Positions 26,012 to 35,700 of a stretch of DNA of 62,475 nt are shown here, in pieces. Source of the DNA: Planctomycetaceae bacterium. Lineage in GTDB: Bacteria > Planctomycetota > Planctomycetia > Pirellulales > Thermoguttaceae. Position 1 is the first letter of the stretch. Every line of letters starts with the position of its first letter. The translations under genes and the position numbers were made by a program. The stretch covers positions 1 to 62,475 of the forward strand of contig JAAYAY010000123.1 of assembly GCA_012719125.1 (NCBI GenBank), given 5' to 3'. The notes below the pieces were generated by a model. The model was not told the origin of the DNA, searched no databases, and saw nothing but the letters and a program-made list of their open reading frames with translations.

Positions 26012-26359
26012 CTAACGTTTCTGAGGATAGAAGTGCGAGTAATTGAAGAAACTCGCACCGATCCCCGTAGGAGCCAGCGTCCTGGTCCTTTGAGCCCTGC
26101 TCCATTCGTCGTTCAGAATCCGCAGTTCACTAGCCTGCGCACGCAGTTGGCGATCCTGCCGAGAAAGGGTGTTCTGCAGGTTGATCCTCGGTCGCACGTA
26201 CTCGTGGTAACTATCCAGCGGTCCCTGTGGAGCTCGGAAATAGTCCAAATAGGGACTCAACGTTGGAGTACGCGGCTGGTATCGGTCCTGCCCCTGGGCC
26301 ACCCCCGCGCAGAAGGCGAGTGCGACAACGACTGCCGTAGCGGTTAATGCACGAATCAT
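26012..26359 (-). CDS. Small secreted planctomycete-type protein
   Basis: I start at ATG 26359 (MIRALTATAVVVALAFCAG), preceded by GAGAGGTG; an upstream in-frame ATG at 26422 adds a basic stretch before the signal peptide. The 115-residue product has a signal peptide cleaved near VAQG, then TLSPYLDYFR, YHEYVRPRINLQNTL, a helical Gln/Arg segment and TGIGASFFNYSHFYP at the end. Those SPYL / YVRP / NYSHFYP motifs recur in small exported planctomycete proteins of unknown role. It is followed 10 bp later by the TIGR03790 gene, so it may be the first gene of that minus-strand operon. Confidence 0.8.
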   Translation of the reverse strand: MIRALTATAVVVALAFCAGVAQGQDRYQPRTPTLSPYLDYFRAPQGPLDSYHEYVRPRINLQNTLSRQDRQLRAQASELRILNDEWSRAQRTRTLAPTGIGASFFNYSHFYPQKR

Positions 26360-26695
26360 GATTGCTGCACCTCTCTGACGGACCGGTAGCTTCAGTCGGA
26401 GACAGTATCGGTAAAGCAACACCTCATAGTTTCACCAGATTCTATAACTGGGAGAATTCACAACAACGAGAGTCGACGCATCGCTTTCCTATTCTATCCA
26501 TTTACCCCCGACGTGGCCATCCTTGTGCATGCTTGGAGACGCAATCTTGGAGAATGGGGAGCTTATTCCGGATGACTTGACTTTAGCGGAGATTTGGATT
26601 GATCGCATGGCGCCAATTGTCCGATATGTGCAAGGGGCGACTCTCGTTGCCCCCCAGCTCGTTGGTTTTCTGCAGGTTAGGACGACCTCGGAAGC
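26360..26695. other. Divergent promoter region between secreted protein and Wza-like gene
   Basis: No gene is supported in these 336 bp. It must carry the promoters of the two flanking divergent genes, but I see no convincing -35/-10 pair. A hairpin lies at 26634-26653: GGGGCGA, loop CTCTCG, TTGCCCC (7 bp with one G-T pair), about 42 nt before the Wza-like ATG, where it could affect leader RNA stability or translation. Confidence 0.5.
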
Positions 26696-28006
26696 ATGAA
26701 TCCTCAACGCAACATCATCCAAGTGCTGACACTGTGCTGCGTCGCGGGACTGCTGGCGACGTACTGCGGTTGTTCGTCATTGCCGATTCATCAGGCGACT
26801 GAACCCGTCCCTCCAGGATCGATGGTTCCCCCGTCGGTGCCACGAGAGCTCTGCAAGACCGTCCTGCCGATCTACACCGTCGCGCCCCCAGACATTCTCC
26901 AAATTGACGCCGTCCGCATCGTTCCCAGGTGGCCTTACTACCTGCGTGTCTACGACGTTCTCAACGTAGAACTCGAGCGAAGTTCAAATGACTTCTTTCA
27001 GCAGGGCGATGTGATCCAGATTACGGCCCCGGGCGCCTTCCTGAACGCCCCGATCGACGGGCCGTTTGTCATCCAGGCAAATGGAACGGTTGACTTGGGC
27101 TTCAACTATGGTGCTGTCCGCGTGGCCGGAATGGCTCGCGAACAGGCGCAACTCGAAATCGCCAAACACTTGTCGGCGATCCTCAAAGACCCCACGGTCA
27201 CCGTCTATCTGGTCGAAGCCAGCAAACCCATTCAAGGCCCCTTCACCATCCAACTGGGTGGAGTGGTCAGTTTTGGACCGCCTTACGGCCAGGTGCCGGT
27301 TGTCGGTCTGACCGTCGAAGACGCCCAGATCGTCATCCAACGGCATCTGAGCCGGTTCTTCATCAACCCCAAGATTACGGTCAGTATTGTCGAAGTCGGA
27401 GCACAACAGGAGATTTCCGGCGAACACCTTGTAGGGCCTGACGGCACGGTTACCTTGGGCAGCTATGGAAGCGTCATGGTTGTTGGTATGACGCTTGCGC
27501 AAGCCAAGCAGGCCATCGAATATCATCTGTCGCAGTTCCTTGATTCACCGCAGGTGGCCGTCAGCGTCTTTTCCTACAACAGCAAGGTGTACTACCTGAT
27601 CACCCAAGGGGGCGGGATGGGCGACGGCGTTTATCGATTCCCCATTACGGGCAACGACACCGTGCTCGATGCTGTTGCTCAGATCAACGGACTCGAGCCC
27701 GTTTCCTCCAAGAAGATATGGATTGCTCGACCGAGCCCCTGTTCGGACGCATGCCAGATCCTGGAGGTGGATTGGCATGGAATCACCGCCATGGCCCAGG
27801 CCAAGACAAACTACCAGATCCTTCCTGGCGACCGAGTGTTTGTGGCGGAGGACAAGCTCGTCGCATTCGATACGGCATTGTCCAAGTTGATTGCACCGGT
27901 GGAGCGCGTGATGGGTTTCTCGATCCTCGGTGCGTCGACCGCCACGCGCTTCTCGGGCAATGTGCTGAAGGGTGGAGGCAATCCCACTGGCAGCCGGAAC
28001 TTCTAA
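26696..28006 (+). CDS. Polysaccharide export outer-membrane lipoprotein (Wza-like)
   Basis: 436 residues. The signal peptide ends in a lipobox-like LATYC, so Cys24 is probably lipidated. The mature protein has a poly-export entry domain (YDVLNVELE, GPFVIQANGTVDLG) and three tandem copies of a roughly 75-residue SLBB-type unit with the pattern VxGLT-xx-A-xxxI-xxHLS-xx-xxPxVTV. A C-terminal soluble-ligand-binding-like domain follows (YRFPITGNDTVLDAVAQING). It should form the outer-membrane channel for an exported polysaccharide. No polysaccharide polymerase or Wzc gene is adjacent; two small exported proteins follow. Confidence 0.9.
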   Translation: MNPQRNIIQVLTLCCVAGLLATYCGCSSLPIHQATEPVPPGSMVPPSVPRELCKTVLPIYTVAPPDILQIDAVRIVPRWPYYLRVYDVLNVELERSSNDFFQQGDVIQITAPGAFLNAPIDGPFVIQANGTVDLGFNYGAVRVAGMAREQAQLEIAKHLSAILKDPTVTVYLVEASKPIQGPFTIQLGGVVSFGPPYGQVPVVGLTVEDAQIVIQRHLSRFFINPKITVSIVEVGAQQEISGEHLVGPDGTVTLGSYGSVMVVGMTLAQAKQAIEYHLSQFLDSPQVAVSVFSYNSKVYYLITQGGGMGDGVYRFPITGNDTVLDAVAQINGLEPVSSKKIWIARPSPCSDACQILEVDWHGITAMAQAKTNYQILPGDRVFVAEDKLVAFDTALSKLIAPVERVMGFSILGASTATRFSGNVLKGGGNPTGSRNF

Positions 28007-28093
28007 CGTGATGTCAGCAGGCGTTTGACAGGGAAACCGTGCATTGCCTGAGTGTTGACTCAGGATCACCGCAGCGTCGGCACTTATACGAAC

Positions 28094-28585
28094 ATGTCCA
28101 GTACCAAACCGAATCATCTGAGAATCCTGGCAAGCACGGCACTGCTGGTGTTGCTCTTTGGCGGTTGCATGCATCAGGGTCAGAGGCTGCGGGCCCTGAA
28201 CAGCGGAACATGTTGTTGGCAAGTTGTCGATCCGAAGTGCTACGGCTACTATCCGACCTGCTGGAGAAGCTGGCCGGAGGAGTGCCAGATGTGTGTGCCT
28301 CCTGATGGAATGGCGTCCCTGATCGACCAGTCCGAAGTTGTTGACCCATCCCAGTTCGACGTTCCGCCTCAGCCTTCGGCTCCCGAAGAGCTCGACACGC
28401 CCCCACCGGTGCTTCCGAACGGCAACGTCCCTGTTCTCAAGAAACCCGTTACCTCCGAGATGCGGATGGATAGGCAGGTGCAGCAGGCGTCGAACACCCT
28501 GCCACGTCCCGTTTTGAAGATGCTCAGCGCCGAATCCTGGCCCGAGCGTCGACCGCCGGTCAACGATCAAGCCAACGGCCGGTAA
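28094..28585 (+). CDS. Small lipoprotein with Cys-rich WRxWP motif
   Basis: I take ATG 28094 (MSSTKPNHL) as start; a GTG at 28052 is also open. The 163-residue product has a signal peptide ending LLFGGC, a lipobox, followed by a short Cys/Trp-rich segment, CCWQVVDPKCYGYYPTCWRSW, containing the Y-P-T-x-W-R-x-W-P motif common in planctomycete envelope proteins, then a long Pro/Asp/Glu-rich tail without predicted structure. Its role is unknown. It follows the Wza-like gene by 87 bp and precedes a second exported protein. Confidence 0.75.
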   Translation: MSSTKPNHLRILASTALLVLLFGGCMHQGQRLRALNSGTCCWQVVDPKCYGYYPTCWRSWPEECQMCVPPDGMASLIDQSEVVDPSQFDVPPQPSAPEELDTPPPVLPNGNVPVLKKPVTSEMRMDRQVQQASNTLPRPVLKMLSAESWPERRPPVNDQANGR

Positions 28586-28639
28586 ATGAGGCCAAAGCCG
28601 CCCATGGAACCAATTTGTTGAATAGAAGGAACCGGAGAG

Positions 28640-29230
28640 ATGCCGGGGCTTTTCGAGCCAATATCACGCCATCACTTCTTCAGTGACCAGCTTGTCGAAC
28701 GCCCGTTTCGCAGGCTGGGATCGCTGCTGTTGACCGCTGCAATCCTGATTGCCATTTCCCCGGCCGTCTCTACGGGGCAGACGGTTCGTCCACCGGAGCG
28801 ACTTGTTATTTCGGATGTGGAACTGGGACCGCAGGGCCAATGGGCGGGAGAGATCGTCGATGCCCAAGGGATCGGCGTCAGCGGTCTTTCCGCGCGCCTG
28901 TCGAACAGCCGCGGCCCGGTCGCCGGCATCCTCACGGACTCCAAGGGTCGTTTCGCACTGGGCAACATGACTCCCGGTGTCCATCTTCTCAGTTGCCGCG
29001 AGAGTGCCCATCTCTACCGTTTCTGGAAACACGGCACCGCTCCTCCCAAGGCGGTTCGGCATGCCTTGATCGTCGTCGGCGGCGACGTCACTCGGGGAGT
29101 CCAGGGCAGTCGGATCTACGACTGGCTGGCTGATCATCCGGGCTTGACGTACGCCGGCATCGCCGCCGCGATCGCTGTTCCGATTGTGGTGGCAGGGTCG
29201 GATGCGAACTCAAGGCCGGCGTCGCCATAG
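28640..29230 (+). CDS. Membrane protein with carboxypeptidase-regulatory-like domain
   Basis: 196 residues; GGAACCGGAGAG precedes the ATG. A hydrophobic N-terminal segment at about 27-47 is a signal or anchor. Residues 55-110 look like a carboxypeptidase-regulatory/prealbumin-like beta sandwich (GEIVDAQGIGVSGLSARL, ILTDSKGRFALGNMTPGVHLL). Near the end is a second helix, YAGIAAAIAVPIVVAG. Proteins of this layout are frequent beside exopolysaccharide genes in planctomycetes; function unknown. It is the last gene before the NRPS leader region. Confidence 0.75.
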   Translation: MPGLFEPISRHHFFSDQLVERPFRRLGSLLLTAAILIAISPAVSTGQTVRPPERLVISDVELGPQGQWAGEIVDAQGIGVSGLSARLSNSRGPVAGILTDSKGRFALGNMTPGVHLLSCRESAHLYRFWKHGTAPPKAVRHALIVVGGDVTRGVQGSRIYDWLADHPGLTYAGIAAAIAVPIVVAGSDANSRPASP

Positions 29231-29782
29231 AGATTGAGGCCGCCCAACCGTCCGGCTTTGCCTTCGATCAAGTTTTATGCCGGAAACGCGTTGCCCCAGA
29301 GCGACAGCGGCGGAACAGGTTCTCTTACCCAAGTGGACAGTGAACGCGTCGTGCTCATCGCACAACGGGCACTTGCCATGAGGTCGGGGACCAGATCGTC
29401 GCAAGAAAGTGGGATGGTCGACGTGCCACAGGTCCTCGTCGGTGCCCCCCCCGACAAGGTGAGGCCACGTCGACTGCGCAACGTCGGGCAAGCCATGTCG
29501 CGGACGATTTGTCGCGTCTGCCGCAGGCCGCTTCCCGTTCTCGCGTTGGACTTGGCGCGACGCCGCCACGTCCTCGTCAAGCATCACGAACGCCACTCCC
29601 CCTCTGGGGTCCGGTGCCGGCCCGAAGGCCACGACTTTTTCCGGCTCCTCTTGAGGCAACACAGCCGACTCGTTTGTGAAAATGACGGTAGAACTATCCC
29701 CCCACCCGAAGTAGAATGGAGGTTTGGTCTTTGCCCATCGAGATGCCATGCAGCGATACCGGCAGTTGTCGGAAGATTGAGA
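29231..29782. other. 552-bp region ahead of the NRPS with no supported gene
   Basis: The NRPS frame stays open through this stretch, but the translation is Arg/His-rich, carries no condensation-domain motif and lacks a ribosome binding site. An opposing frame at 29210-29749 is also open but unrecognisable. The stretch may be the NRPS promoter and leader, or the scar left by loss of the NRPS 5' end. Confidence 0.5.
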
Positions 29783-32700
29783 ATGCACGAACAACACAAG
29801 TGGACTCTGGACGATCGGCGACAGTCAGATCTCGATTACTGGCGGACCCAGTTGGAGGGAACACCCACCGCATTGGAGCTGCCAACGGACCGACCTCGGC
29901 CGCGGATCAAGTCCTGTGCTTCGGGCATTGTCTCGGGGGCTCTGCCATCGGACCTCTGCGAGGGTCTGAAGCAACTAGGTCATACGGAAGCCGTTCCGCT
30001 TGCGACTATCCTTCTCACGGCCTTCAAGGTTCTTCTCCATCGGTACACAAGTCAGGACGACATCGTCGTTGGGTCGACTGCGCTCGGTCGCACCTGCAAG
30101 GAAGGCGCATCACCGACGGGAGCCTTCGCACACACTCTCGTGTTGCGCAGCGATCTTTCTGGAAATCCGACATTCCGCGAGTTCCTCGCCAGAGTCTGGC
30201 AGGTATCCTGCGACGCGGAGGCCCATCAGGGCTTGCCTTTCGATGTCCTGGTACAAGAGCTGGCCCCCCAGACCGATCCGGGTTATTCGCCGCTGTTTCA
30301 GGTGCTGTTTGTTCATGAGGACAGGGTACACCGCCATGGGGAGGTTTGTCAGCAATCTGACACACCCTTGGAGCCATACTGCGAGGCGTCTGAGTTAGAC
30401 TTGACGATGTTCAGCTACGAGCAATCGGACGGTTTGAGGGTCTCGCTGCAGTACAGCACCGATCTTTTCGAGCGAGCGACGATCGAACGAATGCTCGGTC
30501 ACTTCCGAACGCTCCTGGAAGGAATCGTTGCCAATCGAGACGAACGGATCGGCCATCTGCCGCTACTGACTGAGCCGGAACGCCACCAATTGCTCGTCGA
30601 ATGGAACGATACAGCGACGGACTATCCGCGCGACAAGTGCATTCACCAGCTCTTTGAAGAGCAGGTGGAGCGGACGCCGGACGCGGTGGCCGTGGTGTTC
30701 GAAGGTGAGCAGTTGACCTACCGCGAGTTGAACCGCCGGGCGAATCAGTTGGCCCACCACTTGCGCGAACTGGGAGTCGAACGCGAGACGCTGGTGGCGA
30801 TCTGCGTCGAGCGTTCGCTGGAGATGATCGTGGGGCTTCTGGGAATCCTCAAGGCCGGTGGAGCCTACGTGCCGCTCGATCCGGAGTATCCCAAGCAACG
30901 TCTAGCGTTCATGCTCGAGGATACGCAAGCTCCGGTCCTGCTCACCCAGGAGAGAATGCGGCCGAAGCTGCCGGAGTTCTCGGGACACACGGTGTGGCTC
31001 GATGGCAGTTGGGAGATGCGCTCCGATTACGGGGATCGGAATCCAGTATCGCAAGCAGCCCCCAACAGTTTGGCGTATGTGATATACACCTCCGGATCCA
31101 CGGGGCAGCCGAAGGGTGTGATGATCGAACACCGAGGATTAACCAATTACACGAGTTGGGCAATCAAAGCTTATCGAGTGCAAGAGGGGACAGGATCGGT
31201 TGTTCATTCGTCTATTGGCTTTGATCTGACTGTTACATCCTTGTATTTGCCTCTGCTGGTGGGGAATACGGCTTTTCTCCTACCCAACCGTGATCCCGTG
31301 GAGGTTCTCGCAGAGGCAATTCGGCAGCAGAAGGATTTGAGTCTGCTAAAGATTACACCCGCGCATATTGAGATTCTCAGTGCGTCACTGAGTCCAGAAG
31401 AGGTGAGTTCCTCAGCCAGAGTTCTTGTCGTCGGTGGTGACGTGCTTCGAGGCTCCTGCACAGAGTTTTGGAGCAACCATGCTCCGACTACTCGCATCAT
31501 TAATGAATACGGGCCTACAGAAGCGGTGGTTGGTTCCTGTGTTTACGAAGTGTCACCACGAGATGCGTCTCGTTCGTCGATTCCGATTGGCCGTCCCATA
31601 GCGAACGCACCACATTATGTGTTGGATCGCCATCTCCAGCCGGTTCCCATAGGAGTCGTTGGACAACTGTACATCAGCGGCGATGGATTGGCTCGCGGCT
31701 ATTTGAATCGTCCTGATTTGACCGCGGAGAAGTTCATTGACAGCCCGTTTGGGAATCGAACTTGCAGGAAGATGTACCAAACGGGCGATCTCGTGCGTTG
31801 GGCTGCGAACGGCAATCTGGAGTTCATCGGCCGTATGGACGACCAAGTCAAGATCCGCGGCTTCCGTGTCGAACTGGGCGAAATTGAAGCGACGTTGCGC
31901 CGGCATACGCTTGTCAATGAAGTTGTCCTCATGGCTCGGAACGATCTATCTGGAGAGACAAGGTTGGTGGCCTATGTCGTTCCGAGCGAGGCTGGCGCAC
32001 CGACTCTGTCAGATCTTCGTCGGACTCTTGCAGCCAAGTTGCCCCATTACATGATTCCCGGGGCGTTCGTATTCCTCACGAAGCTGCCCTTGACTCGCAA
32101 TGGCAAGGTCGATCGCCGCAGCCTACCGGCGCCTGACTCGATTCGTCCCGATCTCGAGGACAGCTACGTCCCTCCTCGTACTGACTTCGAAAAGACGGTT
32201 GCCGCCATCTGGGCTGACGTTCTCGGACTCGATAGGGTCGGAGTCCACGACAACTTCTTCGATTTGGGCGGGCATTCGCTCCACGCGATGAAGGTTTCTG
32301 CACATATTCGGTCGTTGTATGGAGGGACCATCACACCCGCCCGGTTGTTTCAAACGCCGACGATTGCCGAACTTGCCGAGACCTTGAGTCACGGTGAGCA
32401 CGCGACCAGTGAACCGCCATCGCCGATTGTGCCAGTTCCACGATCAGGGCCGGCGGCACTATCTTCTGCCCAGCAGCGGATGTGGCTTCTGAATCGACTT
32501 GGTGTGGGGGAGAAGACGTACAACATTCCGTTTATCCACCGGATACGGGGCCCCCTGGACGAATCGATTCTGGAGCATTGTCTGCAGGAGATCGTCCGCC
32601 GCCACGAGTCGTTACGCACGATATTTGTGGAGGGACCGGAAGGACCTCTTCAACAGATCTTGCCGCAGGCCGAAGTGCGGCTTGAACGAACGGATCTGAC

Positions 32701-35700
32701 CGATCTTCCCAGAGAACAGCGAGAGCTGGAGGCACAGCGGCTGACCGAAACGGAGGCTCGATGTGAGTTTCACTTTGCTTCAGGTCCCCTGTTCAGAGCA
32801 AGTCTGGTCAAGCTGGCTGAAGACGAACACATCTTCATCTTTGTAGTTCATCACATTGTCTTCGACGGCTGGTCGGAAGGGCTTCTCTACCGTGAACTGA
32901 AGGAACTCTACGCATCGTTCTCACGCGGTGAAGCTTCTCCGCTGACGGAGTTACCGATCCAATACACCGACTTCGCGGTCTGGCAGCGAGAACAACTCCA
33001 GGGTGAGGTCCTTGAGTCGGAGCTTGAATACTGGAAGAACCAGTTGGAGGGAGCGCCGAGCGTTCTGGAACTCCCTGCCGACCACACCCGTCCGCCGCAG
33101 CCCACCTACTTTGGCAAGACCATCTCCCGGACGTTTCCACTTTCCTTACTCGGTGCCCTGAAGAAGCTGGGAGATGAAGAAGGCACGACCCTCTTCATGA
33201 CCTTGTTGGCCGTCTTTGAAACACTTCTTCATCGCTATACCGGCGTGGACGACCTTGTGGTTGGTTCGGTGGTAGCCAACCGCAATCGCCGGGAAATTGA
33301 GGGGCTGCTCGGGTTCTTCGTGAACACGATCGTGTTGCGTACGGACCTTTCAGCGAATCCGAGCTTTCGAGAACTCTTGCGCCGAGTCCGAGAGGTGACC
33401 CTGGAGGCCTATGCCCATCAGGATCTGCCCTTTGAGCGGCTGGTTGAAGAACTCCATCCGGACCGCAATTTGAGCCAGTCACCGCTCTTTCAGGTGATGT
33501 TCGTCCACCAGAATACTCCGCAAGAGCCTCTGGAACTTCCCGGCTTGGCCGTCGCCCCACTGGAGGTGGACTACGACGCCTCGAAATTCGACCTGACCAT
33601 GTTCACCTACGAACAGGCCGGCGGTCTGAAGGTCTCGATCGAGTACAGCACCGACCTCTTCGAGCACGAAACAATCGAACGGATGTTCGGTCACTTTCAG
33701 ACGCTCCTGGAAGGTATCGTCGCAAATCCCGACGAGTCGATCGGCCGTCTGCCGCTGTTGACCGAGGCGGAACGCCACCAGTTGCTCGTTGAATGGAACG
33801 ATACGAAGACGGACTATCCGCGGGACAAGTGCATTCACCGGCTCTTTGAGGAACAGGTGGAGCGGACGCCGGACGCAGTGGCCGTGGTGTTTGAAGGTGG
33901 GCAGTTGACCTACGGCGAGCTGAACCGCCGGGCGAATCAATTGGCGCATCATTTGCGGGAACTGGGAGTCGAGCGCGAGACGCTGGTGGCGATCTGCGTC
34001 GAACGCTCGCTGGAGATGGTGGTGGGGCTTCTGGGAATCCTCAAGGCCGGGGGCGCCTACGTGCCGCTCGATCCGGAGTATCCCAAGCAGCGACTGGCGT
34101 TCATGCTCGAGGATACGGAGGCCCCCGTCCTGCTCACCCAGGAGAGATTGCGGCAGAAGCTGCCGGAGTATTCTGGCTGCGTCGTGTGTCTGGACCAAAT
34201 GCTGACGGAGTGCGACGGCCTGGGCGACCACAACCTGCCAACTGAACTGCCGTCTGACACTCTGGCGTATGTGATCTACACGTCGGGATCGACCGGGAAG
34301 CCGAAAGGAGTTACTGCTGTCCACCGTGGAGTGGTCCGCCTGGTAAGGAATTCCGACTATGTTTCTCTTGGGCCGAGTGAACGCATACTCCAGTTGGCAC
34401 CACTTACTTTTGACGCGTCGACATTCGAAATCTGGGGGCCCTTGCTGAACGGGGGACAACTCTGCGTCTTCCCGGCAGGACTCCCTTCGATGGACGACCT
34501 GGGGGCGTTTGTCCGAGGTAATGACATCACAACCTTGTGGCTCACTACGGGGCTGTTTCATGAACTGGCGGACCGTCAGTTCGATGCGTTTTCTGGAGTG
34601 CGTCAATTACTGACGGGGGGAGATGTGGTCTCACCCAGCCACGCAGTCCGGGCACTCAATCGCTTGTCTGGGGTACGGCTTGTCAACGGCTACGGCCCGA
34701 CAGAGAATACGACATTCACCTGCTGCCATTCCATGGAGTCAGCCGACGACGTAGGAGAGTCCGTGTCGATTGGGCGTCCGGTTGCCAACACCCAGGTCTA
34801 CGTCCTAGATCGCAATCTGCAGCCCGTACCCATTGGAGTTCCTGGAGAACTCTACACCGGTGGCGACGGTTTGACGCGAGGCTATCTGCATGCCTCGGAA
34901 CTGACCGAAGAGAAGTTCATCGCCAATCCGTTCAGTGCCGAAGTCGAAGACCGGCTCTATCGGACGGGCGACCAGGTACGTTGGCAGCCCGCGGGCACGT
35001 TGGAATTCCTCGGGCGTCTTGACTACCAGGTCAAGATTCGCGGGTTCCGAGTGGAGCTTTCGGAGATTGAAGCAGCGTTGAAGCAGCACACTCAGATCAA
35101 GGATGTGGTGGTCTGTCTGCGAGAGGATTGTCCAGGAGCGAAATGCCTTGTCGCCTATCTGGTTGCCGAAGACGGCGGTCTGCCAGCCGTTAGCGAAGTG
35201 AGGGCGTTCCTTGGCGAATCGCTCCCAACCTACATGCTTCCCGCGGCCTTCGTGGAACTGAAGAAGTTGGCTCTCACGCCCAACGGCAAGATCGACCGTC
35301 AGAACTTGCCGGCGCCCGAGTCGTTGCGTTCGGATCTTGAGGACGGCTATGTCGCGCCGCGCACGGAGGTGGAGCGGCGGCTTGCCGAAATCTGGTGCGA
35401 TATTCTCGGCCTCGAGAAGGTGGGAGTTTACGACAACTTCTTCGAATTGGGCGGACATTCGCTACTGGCTGTACGAGTTGCATCCAGAATCTGTCCATCC
35501 CTTGGCGTGTCCTTCACTCCGTCCCAGCTTTTCCACACACCGACGATTGCGGAACTTGCGGAGATCCTAAGTCGGGAAGGGGACATTGCAGGCGAAGGGT
35601 CTTCCGGATTGGTTCCGGTATTGCGATCAGGCCCGGTAGCACTATCTTTTGCCCAGCAGCGGATATGGCTTCTGAATCGCCTTGGCGTTCGAGGCCAGAC

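Noticed and set aside
29210-29749. Minus-strand frame opposite the NRPS leader, with a CPLCDEHD motif
   Set aside because: No family resemblance, no convincing start, and it would overlap the end of the 28640-29230 gene; kept only as an unresolved possibility.
29234-29782. In-frame N-terminal extension of the NRPS
   Set aside because: The translation is Arg/His-rich and without any condensation motif, and ATG 29783 has a good ribosome binding site right before recognisable sequence.
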